The notes below the pieces were generated by a model, which saw nothing but the letters and a program-made list of their open reading frames with translations, had not been told where the DNA came from and did no database searches. From Chelatococcus asaccharovorans (GTDB taxonomy: Bacteria > Pseudomonadota > Alphaproteobacteria > Rhizobiales > Beijerinckiaceae): a stretch of DNA of 64,000 nucleotides. Shown here in pieces: positions 25,560-33,633 of this stretch. Every line of letters starts with the position of its first letter. Position 1 is the first letter of the stretch. A program made the translations under genes and the position numbers. The stretch lies in assembly GCF_003201475.1 (NCBI RefSeq), contig NZ_QJJK01000008.1, forward strand, positions 1-64,000, in the 5' to 3' direction.

Positions 25560-26915
25560 TCAGAGGCGGCGTACGCGCGGCTCGCTCTGCCCTGTCAGGG
25601 CAAGCGCCGTCACCGCCCAGACAAGAGCATCGAGACGATCGGGCGAACGCCCGGAGGACAAGCCGCCCGGGCCGAAATCGGCCATTTCATCTTCCAGCGC
25701 CGGGAGCGCACCCACATGGCGGACACGTCCTTGCTCATAGAGGGCTGCGACCGGCTCGGCGCGGAGATATTTGCCGCGTGTGGCGCGCACGGGCGTGACG
25801 GGCACGGCGGGATCGACTTCGCGCATGATGGCGCCGACCATCTCGCCGCCCTGGTTCACCTCGACAACCAGAGCATCGGCCTCCAACCGGCGATAGAGAG
25901 CGATGGCTCCCGCGGCCCATTCGGCAGGGCGCGCGCGTTCGCGGGTCGCGTCCTCGAGCACGAAAATCTGACCGCAGGCGTCGATGCCGGCCGCGACGAT
26001 GCCGCAGGCGTCGGCCCGCCTGCCGGAGGAGGCCGGCGGATCAACCGCGACGACGATGCGGGTGAGCGCCGGCGCCCTGTCGGCGCGCCCGGCTTCGATC
26101 ATCTCCCTGTTCCAGAGAGCGTCGGCGCGTTCCTCGACGATTTCGCCGTCAAGCTCCTGCCGGCCGAGGCGCGTCCCTTGATAGCGGCCGACAATGGTGT
26201 CGAGGAAGGCCGGCGCCAGATGGAAGGCATTGGCGCGGGTCGCCGCCCGCGACAGCGCGGTGCGTGGCTCGCCCATCAGCTTCTTCAGGAGGGGGATGGG
26301 GCGAGGCGTCGTCGTCACCACCTGCCGCGGGCGGGTGCCCAGGCGCAGTCCAAATTGCAGCATATCCCAGGTCTCCTGCGCATGGCGCCATTTTGAGAGC
26401 TCGTCAGCCCAGGCCGCCTCGAACTGCGGCCCGCGCAATTGCTCGGGATCTTCGGCGGAGAAGGCCTGCGCCACAGCGCCATTCGGCCATTCCAGCCGTC
26501 GCCGCGTGGGTATCCACGTCGGCCGTTCCTGTTTGGGATGGATGGCGAGAAGGCCGGAAACGCCCTCGATCATCACATCGCGGACATCGGCCGCGGTCTC
26601 GCCGACAAGCGCGATGCGGCCGGCCGGTGCGGTGGCGAAGGGCGGATAGCCCAAGGCCATGCCGCGCACCCATTCCGCCCCGGTGCGGGTCTTGCCCGCC
26701 CCGCGGCCGCCGAGCACCAGCCAGACGGTCCAGTCGTCGCAGCCGCCCTCAGGCGGCAATTGATCAGGCCGTGCAAAGAACGGCCAGTGATGCTTCAGCC
26801 ATTCGAGCAGCCTGCCGTCACAACTCGCCAGCAGAGGGGTCAGCATCCCGCGCGCGGCGCAGTCGATCAATGCGGTCCGCAAGCTCGCGTCGGAAATCGT
26901 CGAGGTCACGGACAT
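25560..26915 (-). CDS. Terminase large subunit (RcGTA g2)
   Basis: 451 aa from ATG 26915, which has AAGGAGG just upstream inside the g1 gene, giving a 98-bp overlap. ATPase domain: Walker A at about 69-77 (GGRGAGKTRTG), acidic Walker B-like AWADELSKW and the VTTTPRPIPLLKKL coupling segment. The C-terminal nuclease half contains VAVDPPASSGRRAD and VEVNQGGEMV. In GTAs it performs headful packaging of host DNA. Intact. Confidence 0.95.
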   Translation of the reverse strand: MSVTSTISDASLRTALIDCAARGMLTPLLASCDGRLLEWLKHHWPFFARPDQLPPEGGCDDWTVWLVLGGRGAGKTRTGAEWVRGMALGYPPFATAPAGRIALVGETAADVRDVMIEGVSGLLAIHPKQERPTWIPTRRRLEWPNGAVAQAFSAEDPEQLRGPQFEAAWADELSKWRHAQETWDMLQFGLRLGTRPRQVVTTTPRPIPLLKKLMGEPRTALSRAATRANAFHLAPAFLDTIVGRYQGTRLGRQELDGEIVEERADALWNREMIEAGRADRAPALTRIVVAVDPPASSGRRADACGIVAAGIDACGQIFVLEDATRERARPAEWAAGAIALYRRLEADALVVEVNQGGEMVGAIMREVDPAVPVTPVRATRGKYLRAEPVAALYEQGRVRHVGALPALEDEMADFGPGGLSSGRSPDRLDALVWAVTALALTGQSEPRVRRL

Positions 26916-27519
26916 CGTCCTCCTCCTTCGGCGCCGAGGCGTCAGTCGGCTGCTGGCCAGTCTCCAGGGCGAGAAGGTCGCGCAATGTCTTCACCACGAC
27001 GGCCAAGGTGCGCGCATCCTTTTCGCGATCCCCCGGCTCGCCCTCCCCTTGCCGCAGGCGCCGCTCGACCTCGCGCACCTGGGCGTCCGCCGTCCGCCAG
27101 AGGCGCGCGACGAGAGCGCCCCTCCGCGCGCCTCCGGATGCGGCCATAGCCTCTGCATCACTTGCGACCTTGGCAGATGCCGCCCGCCGCGATGCGGATG
27201 TGCCGCGGGCTTTCGTCTTTGGCCTCGGCGGCGTCCTGTGGCCTGAACCAGGCCCGGCCTCCGCGCTTGACTTGACGCCGGCTCTTGGCTTGACGCCGGC
27301 TTTTGCCTTCGAAGAGGCTTTTGCCTTGGCAGAGGTTGTTGCCCTGGCCGATGGGATGGCCTGGCCCGGGATATCGACCGGCTCGGCAGGCGTGGCATCA
27401 AGAGCATTCCTGACGGCGGTCCGCCCCCATCCGGTGGCGATCATGATACTGGCGATGGATGCGCCTTCGGCGCGGCGGCGGCGCATGTCCGCCACCTCGT
27501 CCGCAGTCGGTGAGGCCAT
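26818..27519 (-). CDS. Terminase small subunit-like protein (RcGTA g1 position)
   Basis: 233 aa, first gene of the GTA cluster; ATG 27519 has AGGACAG upstream. The N-terminus is a helix-turn-helix-like region (EVADMRRRRAEGASIASIMIATGWGRTAVRNAL, about 8-40). The middle (about 58-125) is a low-complexity Ala/Lys/Ser linker, and the C-terminal part has helices (LVARLWRTADAQVREVERRL; ARTLAVVVKTLRDLLALE) like small terminases. The long linker is unusual compared with the compact RcGTA g1. It overlaps the terminase gene by 98 bp. Confidence 0.78.
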   Translation of the reverse strand: MASPTADEVADMRRRRAEGASIASIMIATGWGRTAVRNALDATPAEPVDIPGQAIPSARATTSAKAKASSKAKAGVKPRAGVKSSAEAGPGSGHRTPPRPKTKARGTSASRRAASAKVASDAEAMAASGGARRGALVARLWRTADAQVREVERRLRQGEGEPGDREKDARTLAVVVKTLRDLLALETGQQPTDASAPKEEDDVRDLDDFRRELADRIDRLRRARDADPSAGEL

Positions 27520-27625
27520 GAAACTGTCCTGTCAACGCTGGAGCAACTTCTGGAAGCCGGCGAAGCGGCCGCTGTTCAGACGACAATGGGAAGAGCCGGG
27601 ATCGCATTTCGAACCCCGGCATTAT

Positions 27626-27666
27626 GTCGGAGTAAGGTTCATTCATGCTGCAGAATTGCGTTCGAG
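27626..27666 (+). repeat. Left arm of 41-bp inverted repeat
   Basis: Pairs in inverted orientation with 28783-28823; three mismatches. Lies in the intergenic region between the GTA g1 gene and the DUF3800 gene, so it may also overlap regulatory sites for either direction. Confidence 0.85.
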
Positions 27667-27681
27667 GGGTAGCCGTGCGCG

Positions 27682-27711
27682 GTCAAGGATAATTTTCCTA
27701 AAATTATCCTT
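27682..27711. promoter_or_regulatory. Perfect palindrome upstream of the DUF3800 gene
   Basis: AAGGATAATTTT (27685-27696), a CCT spacer, then AAAATTATCCTT (27700-27711) form a perfect 12-bp inverted repeat. The 19-bp string GTCAAGGATAATTTTCCTA beginning at 27682 recurs exactly at 28835-28853. Size and symmetry suggest an operator for a dimeric regulator. Confidence 0.5.
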
Positions 27712-27806
27712 TGCACGCCCAAAACGCTATTGATATCAGTGGGTATTACATCAACCACTTGGAGCGCGTCCTCGTCTTTTCGGCCGCCCCCTCATGGAAC
27801 GAAATT

Positions 27807-28601
27807 GTGCGCGTCATCTTCGTGGACGAAACTGGGCATTCAAGAAACGAGCCGGTCGCGATTGTGGCGGGTCTGATCCTTGATCCAGACCTTCAGTGGC
27901 GAAATCTGGCTGATCGGATTGAAGCGCTGAAGGTGGAAGTTCCCGAGAAATTTCGTGAGCGCTTCATTTTCCACGCAACTGACTTGGAACACGGCGGTAG
28001 ATTCCGTCGAGAGTGGCCAGATGAAGATAGATGGGCTTTGCTCGACCGGTTGATTGCTTTACCGCGTGAACTGAATATCCCTTTAGTTATGGGCTTTTTT
28101 GCGAAACCCGCGGAGCGTGACGCCAATTTGGCGCGCGAATCGAAAGTCGTTCACGCGTTAGCTTATGGCGAGTGTATTCAAGCCGCAGATTGGTTTATGA
28201 AAAACCGGGCCGGCGAGAATGAAGTCGCCATGCTAGTAGCCGAGCAGCGCGAAGAGGCTAGACGCGCTATCAAAGCAATACATCGCCTTTATAACCAAGA
28301 GGAACTCCTCAAGCGGTGGTTCCCCGATCACCTGCGACAGGTGCGCCCGGGTCTTCCGATTGCCAAGATAAAGGGGCCACCGAATTTTGCGGCTAAAGAA
28401 GACGAGCCACTGCTTCAAATTGCCGACGCCTGCGCGTTTGTTTTTCAGCGGCATTTCCGAGGTGCCGAACGCAGCCAGCGACGATTAGAGGCATTGTTTG
28501 GTGATTTTGCGCACCCAGCCGTCTTCGGTAAGCTAAAGTCCAGTCCTGCCAACTACGCTTGCTTTTGGTGGCAGGACAGCGGAGCCCAGCACTGGGGTTA
28601 G
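27807..28601 (+). CDS. DUF3800 protein (RNase H-like fold, possible nuclease)
   Basis: 264 aa from GTG 27807, chosen because the DUF3800 core begins at once: RVIFVDETGHS (usually DESG; here DETG). Other family blocks are VAIVAGLIL, RFIFHATDLEHGG and the C-terminal EPLLQIADACAFVFQRH, whose acidic residues would complete an RNase H-like active site. The frame is open up to 27711, but that part reads through the palindrome. Base composition is near 50 % GC with codons such as TTA and AGA, unlike the neighbours, which suggests recent acquisition. DUF3800 genes are often found on mobile or defence-related islands; no function is proven. Confidence 0.8.
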   Translation: MRVIFVDETGHSRNEPVAIVAGLILDPDLQWRNLADRIEALKVEVPEKFRERFIFHATDLEHGGRFRREWPDEDRWALLDRLIALPRELNIPLVMGFFAKPAERDANLARESKVVHALAYGECIQAADWFMKNRAGENEVAMLVAEQREEARRAIKAIHRLYNQEELLKRWFPDHLRQVRPGLPIAKIKGPPNFAAKEDEPLLQIADACAFVFQRHFRGAERSQRRLEALFGDFAHPAVFGKLKSSPANYACFWWQDSGAQHWG

Positions 28602-28782
28602 CGGGGCCTTCGCACATGGGCATTTTCGCGGCGCGTGTGGCAGGCGGAGGTGGCGTGTGAAAGACTTCGCACGCCCCGCTGTGCAGCCCGGTCGGCCGGC
28701 GACATGGGCAGACATCGGTTCCGCACGAACCTGAAGGATTAGAGAACGGGCTCGCGTCGGGCGCCGGCGGCCCGCTATCGCG

Positions 28783-28823
28783 CTCGAACGCAATTCTGGA
28801 GCATGGATGAACCTTACCCCGAC
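28783..28823 (-). repeat. Right arm of 41-bp inverted repeat
   Basis: Reverse complement of 27626-27666 with three mismatches (at repeat positions 6, 18 and 25). Confidence 0.85.
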
Positions 28824-28834
28824 AGCGTCGCGCT

Positions 28835-28862
28835 GTCAAGGATAATTTTCCTATTATAGGAA
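28835..28862. promoter_or_regulatory. Second copy of the GTCAAGG palindromic element
   Basis: Exact 19-bp copy of the element at 27682, here running into a different palindrome, TTCCTAT-T-ATAGGAA (28848-28862). It lies outside the inverted-repeat islet and about 200 bp upstream of the L,D-transpeptidase start. Probably a binding site for the same regulator. Confidence 0.45.
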
Positions 28863-29060
28863 TATGACTCCATCGCGCGTTCATCGATGCGCGGAACTGC
28901 GTTGTTCAGGTCACACCTGTTGCCAAACAGCACGCTTCACAGACCCGTGAGCGGCATTTGCCGCAGTACGGTCACGTTCAAGGAACTTTTGGCCTTAGTG
29001 CTCAATGTATCAGGGACCGTATTCTGAACGGTTCCGCAATTTCCCCGACAGAGGTCGATT

Positions 29061-29735
29061 ATGGATGGTTTGACACGGCGTATGGTGATGGGCGGCGGGC
29101 TTGTGGCCCTTGGCGGTTGCGTTTCGCGTCCCTCGATTCCAGTGGAGGTGGGACCGGCCTATGATCCATCCTTCGAACGGATGTACGCCGCCATCGACAA
29201 CGAACGTTTCCCCATTCCCGCCGTCGATCTATCGGAAGTCGACCCGGAATTCCTGCGCCGCGAGGTTGCCTATGATACGCGGCAGCAGCCGGGAACGATT
29301 GTGGTCGATCCGAACGAGCGTTTCCTCTATCTCGTGCGCCCCAATGGCCGCGCCATGCGCTACGGCATCGGCGTGGGCCGTGAGGGCTTTGGCTGGAACG
29401 GCAATGCGCAGGTGCGGCGCAAGGCGCAATGGCCGACCTGGACCCCGCCCAGTGAAATGATCAAGCGTCAGCCCGAATTGCGGAAGTATGCCGGTGGCAT
29501 GCCCGGCGGCCCCGAGAACCCGCTTGGCGCACGCGCCCTCTACCTCTACCAGGGCGACCGCGACACGCTCTATCGCATCCACGGCACCAACGAGCCCTGG
29601 ACGATCGGCCAGGCGGTCTCGTCAGGCTGCATCCGGCTGATCAACCAGGACATCATCGACCTGTATTCGCGCGTCCCCACCGGGACCAAGGTCGTCGTGC
29701 TGCGCAGCGATCCCGCGCTGATGGCCGAGGGCTAA
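29061..29735 (+). CDS. L,D-transpeptidase lipoprotein (ErfK/YbiS/YcfS/YnhG)
   Basis: 224 aa from ATG 29061 with GAGG 6 nt upstream. The signal sequence has a lipobox (ALGGC, Cys20). The YkuD domain spans about 78-218, with catalytic His174 in RIHGTNEPWTIG and Cys190 in SSGCIRL. It makes 3-3 peptidoglycan cross-links or attaches outer-membrane proteins to the wall in the periplasm. Monocistronic; a hairpin follows the stop. Confidence 0.93.
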   Translation: MDGLTRRMVMGGGLVALGGCVSRPSIPVEVGPAYDPSFERMYAAIDNERFPIPAVDLSEVDPEFLRREVAYDTRQQPGTIVVDPNERFLYLVRPNGRAMRYGIGVGREGFGWNGNAQVRRKAQWPTWTPPSEMIKRQPELRKYAGGMPGGPENPLGARALYLYQGDRDTLYRIHGTNEPWTIGQAVSSGCIRLINQDIIDLYSRVPTGTKVVVLRSDPALMAEG

Positions 29736-29738
29736 AAC

Positions 29739-29818
29739 ACTTCGGCCAGAACGCCGAAGTTGGCACAGCTCGCGAACTTCAGCGTCATCCCCGGCGAGGT
29801 CCAAAGGCCGCCGGGGAT
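29739..29818. terminator. Two hairpins between convergent genes
   Basis: ACTTCGGC (29739-29746) pairs with GCCGAAGT (29753-29760), and ATCCCCGGCG (29787-29796) pairs with CGCCGGGGAT (29809-29818). Both are perfect stems between the L,D-transpeptidase stop and the convergent YcgN-like gene. Neither has a U-run; they may act as bidirectional terminators or be remnants of dispersed palindromes. Confidence 0.4.
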
Positions 29819-29889
29819 GAGGCGGCCGACAGGGCGTCCTCCAGCTGAACGTCGATCGGCCCCAGCCCCGGGATGGTCCTGGCCGCGTC

Positions 29890-30390
29890 TTATGCCGCGC
29901 GCCGACGGGCCCCCTTCGGCACCCTGTTCGGCCAGCTGACGATCCTGTCCGGGAAATCCTCCTCCGGGAGGTCCTCCTCGCTCGTCACAGACCGCCCTCG
30001 CAGCGAAACACCCGCCATATGAACCGTGTCGGGATCTCCTGAAACCAGCGGATGCCACCAATAGAGATCCGCGCCCTCGCGTACGAGACGGTAGGCACAG
30101 GTGGGCGGCAGCCAGGAGAGCCGCTCGACCTCCTCGACCGTCAGGCGGATGCAGTCATGGACGAAGGCCTGGCGGTTGGGATAGTCGCGGCAGCGGCAAC
30201 TCTCGGTATCGAGAAGCCGGCAGGCAATATCGGTGAAATGGATCGCACCGGTGTCCTCATCCTCAAGCTTGACCAGGCAGCAGCGCCCGCAGCCGTCGCA
30301 TAACGACTCCCACTCAGACCCGTTCATCTCCGCGAGCGTTTTGGTTTTCCAGAACGGCAATTCGGCCGCCCCTTCGTGCTCCGATTTCAT
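29890..30390 (-). CDS. YcgN/UPF0260 cysteine-cluster protein
   Basis: 166 aa from ATG 30390; an upstream in-frame ATG at 30435 lacks a ribosome site. [29 protein letters not shown] is the UPF0260 N-terminus, with a CxxCxxCC cluster, followed by [20 protein letters not shown]. The cysteine pattern suggests a metal or Fe-S site, though biochemistry is lacking for the family. Convergent with the L,D-transpeptidase gene and divergent from PBP1A. Confidence 0.88.
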   Translation of the reverse strand: MKSEHEGAAELPFWKTKTLAEMNGSEWESLCDGCGRCCLVKLEDEDTGAIHFTDIACRLLDTESCRCRDYPNRQAFVHDCIRLTVEEVERLSWLPPTCAYRLVREGADLYWWHPLVSGDPDTVHMAGVSLRGRSVTSEEDLPEEDFPDRIVSWPNRVPKGARRRAA

Positions 30391-30538
30391 CGACTCTTTA
30401 CCGCAGAGTTTGTCTTTGCGTTCAGGCGGCGCCATTTACCATAATACCTTGTGAGACACACAAATGATGCAAGGGATGCGAAAGATATCCGTCGCATAAC
30501 GGATCACGCTGGTCCGGCAAAGCGCATCCAGACGAAGG

Positions 30539-30596
30539 AGCGCTTATCGCATTAATATGGCCGTCTTTTGCGTCGTGCATGATGTTGATAAGCGCT
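30539..30596. promoter_or_regulatory. Inverted repeat upstream of the PBP1A gene
   Basis: AGCGCTTATC (30539-30548) is repeated in inverted orientation as GATAAGCGCT (30587-30596), 50 bp before the GTG start. The region is AT-richer than its surroundings and holds the divergent promoters of the PBP1A and YcgN-like genes. Operator function is inference. Confidence 0.3.
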
Positions 30597-30645
30597 ATCG
30601 TGACCATCTTATGTATCGGTAATAGCAAACATTAGGGCGGTTGGC

Positions 30646-32847
30646 GTGCTATCGTTCCGTGGAGCCTCGTTCTGGAAGCGCCTGAGACGTCGAGCTTTGG
30701 CTTTCGACTCGAAGGTGGATTCGAGCCTCTACGATGCCAGCCGCGATTTCAACGAGGTTTGGCTGCGCATCTGCGCCTATTCCGACCGGCTCCGCGTCCG
30801 CGGCATCGCCCGCATCGCCAATGAATTGGCCTGTGAAGGCCTGACGCTTGGGCTCGCCGGTGGTGTCGTGCTGGTGGCCCTCGCCATTCCCGCCTTCCGG
30901 GAAACAAGCGAGGACTGGCTGAAGCGCCCCGAGCTCGCCGTCACCTTCCTCGACCGCTACGGCAACGAGATCGGCAAGCGCGGCATCCTCCATGACGACA
31001 CGCTGGCGATCCAGGATATACCGGACGTCTTCATCAAGGCCGTGCTCGCGACCGAGGACAGGCGCTTCTATGACCATTTCGGCATCGATGTCATCGGCAC
31101 GTTCCGCGCCGCCTCCGCCAATGCGCGCGCCGAGGGGGTTGTGCAGGGCGGCTCCTCGATTACCCAGCAATTGGCCAAGAATCTCTTCCTGAACAACGAG
31201 CGCTCGCTGGAACGCAAGGTCAAGGAGGCGTTCCTCGCGCTCTGGCTGGAATCGCGGCTGACCAAGAACGAGATCCTCAAGCTCTATCTCGATCGTGCCT
31301 ATATGGGCGGCAGCACCTTCGGCATCGTTGCCGCGACCGAGTTCTATTTCGGCAAGTCGGTCAAGGATCTGACGCTGCCCGAGGCTGCCATGCTGGCGGG
31401 GCTGTTCAAGGCGCCCTCGAAATTCGCCCCCCACGTCAATCTGCCGGCGGCGCGCGCCCGCGCCTCGGACGTGCTGAGCAACATGGTGGCCGCGAATGTG
31501 CTGAGCGAGGGCCAGGCCGAGATGGCCCGGCGCAACCCGGCAACGCCGATCGACCGGCGCCGGGAGGTCAGCCCCGATTACTATCTCGACTGGGCTTTCG
31601 AAGAGGTGAAACGGCTGGCGGACGAAGGCGCGTTCGGCCAGGAGCGTGTTCTCACGGTCAAGACGGGCCTCGACATCTTCGTCCAGCACAGCGCTGAGAG
31701 CGCAATGGAGGAAAACCTGCGCCGGGACGGCAAGCGCTTCAACGCCAGCCAGGGGGCGATGGCCGTGCTCGAGCCTGATGGCAACGTACGCGCCATGGTC
31801 GGCGGGCGCGACTACGGCGCGAGCCAGTTCAATCGCGCCACCAATGCGCTCCGCCAGCCCGGCTCGTCCTACAAGCCGTTCGTCTATACCACGGCACTCG
31901 AAGCCGGGCTGTACAAGCCCAATACGATCGTCACCGACGCGCCCGTGTGTATCGGCAACTGGTGCCCGAACAATTACGGCCGCTCGTATAGCGGCTCGAT
32001 GCCGCTGGTGACCGCGCTCGCCAAATCCATCAACACGATCCCGGTCCGGATGTCGCTCGCGCTCGGCAAGGGCAATGCCAAGATCGGCCGCGCCAAGATC
32101 ATCGAGATGAGCCACCGCATGGGGCTCACCACCAATCTCGAGGACACGCCCTCCCTGCCGATCGGCGCCGGTGTGGTCACCGTTCTCGACATGGCGTCGG
32201 GCTATGCCGTGTTCGCCAATGGCGGCAAACGCGCCAAGCCCTACAGCGCCATCGAAGTGCGCAACGGGCGCGGCGAGGTGATCTGGCGGCACGACAGCGA
32301 GGCCCCGCCCCAGCAGATCATCGCGCCATCGGTGATCGCGGACATGAATTTCATGCTGCATCGGGTGGTGGAAGGCGGCACGGGCGGCCGGGCCCGCCTG
32401 CCCGGCCTCGTCGTCGCCGGCAAGACCGGCACGACCAATGCTTATCGTGACGCCTGGTTCGTCGGCTTTACCGGCAATCTGGTCGCAAGCGTGTGGCTCG
32501 GCAATGACGACTATACGTCAACGCGCAATCTGACCGGCGGCGTTCTTCCGGCGCAGATCTGGCACGATGCGATGGCGCCCATCCTTGTCGGCACCGAGCA
32601 GAAGCCGCTTCTCGGGATCGACGTGAAACCCGGCGCCGCCGAGAAGCCCGTTGCCGCCAATACGCCGCCTGCCGCCGAGAGCGGGCGCGGCGGCCCCATG
32701 ACGCTTTCGCGCCGGTCCTACGAGGCGCTGAACGACGTGACCGATCTCATCAAGGCGGCCGGGCCGAGGCAAAGGGCCGCCGGAGCGCGCATGTCCAAAG
32801 GGGCGGGCGATTTCGGTGCCGCCGCCACCCCTGTCGCGATGCCCTGA
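30646..32847 (+). CDS. Class A penicillin-binding protein, PBP1A family
   Basis: 733 aa from GTG 30646. A cytoplasmic basic stretch is followed by a membrane anchor (about 64-83). The GT51 transglycosylase domain (about 115-290) has catalytic Glu137 in LATEDRRFYDHFG and QGGSSITQQLAKN. The transpeptidase domain (about 360-640) has SSYK at 407-410, SIN in LAKSINTIPV and KTGT near 593. A Pro/Ala-rich tail follows. It polymerises and cross-links peptidoglycan. The N-terminal extension before the anchor is longer than in E. coli PBP1A. Confidence 0.94.
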   Translation: MLSFRGASFWKRLRRRALAFDSKVDSSLYDASRDFNEVWLRICAYSDRLRVRGIARIANELACEGLTLGLAGGVVLVALAIPAFRETSEDWLKRPELAVTFLDRYGNEIGKRGILHDDTLAIQDIPDVFIKAVLATEDRRFYDHFGIDVIGTFRAASANARAEGVVQGGSSITQQLAKNLFLNNERSLERKVKEAFLALWLESRLTKNEILKLYLDRAYMGGSTFGIVAATEFYFGKSVKDLTLPEAAMLAGLFKAPSKFAPHVNLPAARARASDVLSNMVAANVLSEGQAEMARRNPATPIDRRREVSPDYYLDWAFEEVKRLADEGAFGQERVLTVKTGLDIFVQHSAESAMEENLRRDGKRFNASQGAMAVLEPDGNVRAMVGGRDYGASQFNRATNALRQPGSSYKPFVYTTALEAGLYKPNTIVTDAPVCIGNWCPNNYGRSYSGSMPLVTALAKSINTIPVRMSLALGKGNAKIGRAKIIEMSHRMGLTTNLEDTPSLPIGAGVVTVLDMASGYAVFANGGKRAKPYSAIEVRNGRGEVIWRHDSEAPPQQIIAPSVIADMNFMLHRVVEGGTGGRARLPGLVVAGKTGTTNAYRDAWFVGFTGNLVASVWLGNDDYTSTRNLTGGVLPAQIWHDAMAPILVGTEQKPLLGIDVKPGAAEKPVAANTPPAAESGRGGPMTLSRRSYEALNDVTDLIKAAGPRQRAAGARMSKGAGDFGAAATPVAMP

Positions 32848-32994
32848 TCTCGCTTTTGGTGGTTTTCCTTCGGTCGCAGCCGAACCGCACGATCACGTGC
32901 GGTCAAGCCAACTCCACGAGCCCATCAGCGTGCAGGGATTACGCCATCGTGCCGGTGCGGCCGGGGTTGACGCTCGCGGCGCCCTCCCATCTTG

Positions 32995-33633
32995 ATGACG
33001 GGGGCTGGTTCGCTCCATCCCGTTCCCGATTCGCTTGCCGCTGACACGTCCATACCCGTGCGCTCATTTCTTGCCCTGCCCCTGATCTTCGCCATAGGCG
33101 CCGCCACCGGGCTCGGTTCGGCCTATTTCGTCGTGAGGGGGGACCCGGCCTTCGGAGCCGTCCAGGCCGACCAATGGGTCACGTGGCCGGATCTCGGTTC
33201 GATCAAGATCGACCCTTACGCGCTTGCCACTCTCGCACGCTCGGCCCGCATCCCGTTGGCATCCGGAGAGGGCTTTGCGTTCACCGCCCGCACGGACGAA
33301 GCCGGCCGGCCGCTCGACAGCACCTGTCGCTATTCCTTGTCGGGCCATCCGCCGCGTGCGCGCGCCTGGACGCTGACGGTCTATGACGCCCATGGCGAAT
33401 TGGCTGACAACCCGTTACAGCGCAACGGATTTACGTCGCGCGAGCTGACACATTCGGCGGACGGCAGCATCAGCATCAATCTCGCGCGTGAGGCAACCGC
33501 CGGGGACTGGCTTCCCCTGCCCCCCACCCGGGCCTTCACTGTGGTCCTGCGGCTCTACGACACCGCCCTCTCTCCTACGGCCGGCTCCATCAGCACTATC
33601 AGTCTTCCCACCTTGAAACGGACGGCTTGCTGA
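32995..33633 (+). CDS. DUF1214 protein, membrane-anchored
   Basis: 212 aa from ATG 32995 (no good ribosome site; GTG 33058 just before RSFLALPLIFAIG is an alternative). One hydrophobic segment (about 24-48) is followed by a DUF1214 beta domain (STCRYSLSGHPPRARAWTLTVYDAHGELADN ... FTVVLRLYDTALS). It overlaps the next gene by one base (TGATG). DUF1214 and DUF1254 genes commonly occur as a pair; function unknown, probably cell-envelope. Confidence 0.78.
   Translation: MTGAGSLHPVPDSLAADTSIPVRSFLALPLIFAIGAATGLGSAYFVVRGDPAFGAVQADQWVTWPDLGSIKIDPYALATLARSARIPLASGEGFAFTARTDEAGRPLDSTCRYSLSGHPPRARAWTLTVYDAHGELADNPLQRNGFTSRELTHSADGSISINLAREATAGDWLPLPPTRAFTVVLRLYDTALSPTAGSISTISLPTLKRTAC

Larger units (their letters stand above)
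27626..28823. mobile_element. 1.2-kb inverted-repeat-bounded islet carrying a DUF3800 gene
   Basis: Two 41-bp sequences, GTCGGRGTAAGGTTCATYCA and onward, occur in opposite orientation at 27626-27666 and 28783-28823 (38 of 41 identical), with the GTCGG ends facing outward as in terminal inverted repeats. Between them lies a visibly lower-GC DUF3800 gene and no transposase. No clear target-site duplication is visible. The islet starts about 107 bp upstream of the first GTA gene. Mobile or recombining status is inference. Confidence 0.45.
28602..29060. other. 459-bp intergenic region
   Basis: Holds the right arm of the 41-bp inverted repeat, the second copy of the palindromic element and probably the promoter of the L,D-transpeptidase gene. 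The segment 28602-28780 is GC-rich without a credible gene. No tRNA or hairpin terminator with a U-run was found. Confidence 0.6.

Noticed and set aside
27585-27625. A T-arm-like sequence (TTCGAA between CCGGG/CCCGG) suggesting a tRNA or attachment site upstream of the GTA
   Set aside because: The loop is too long and no acceptor or anticodon arm can be folded around it, so there is no support for a tRNA or tRNA-derived att site.
30649-32361. A 570-codon minus-strand frame
   Set aside because: Antisense of the PBP1A gene, with no recognisable domain.
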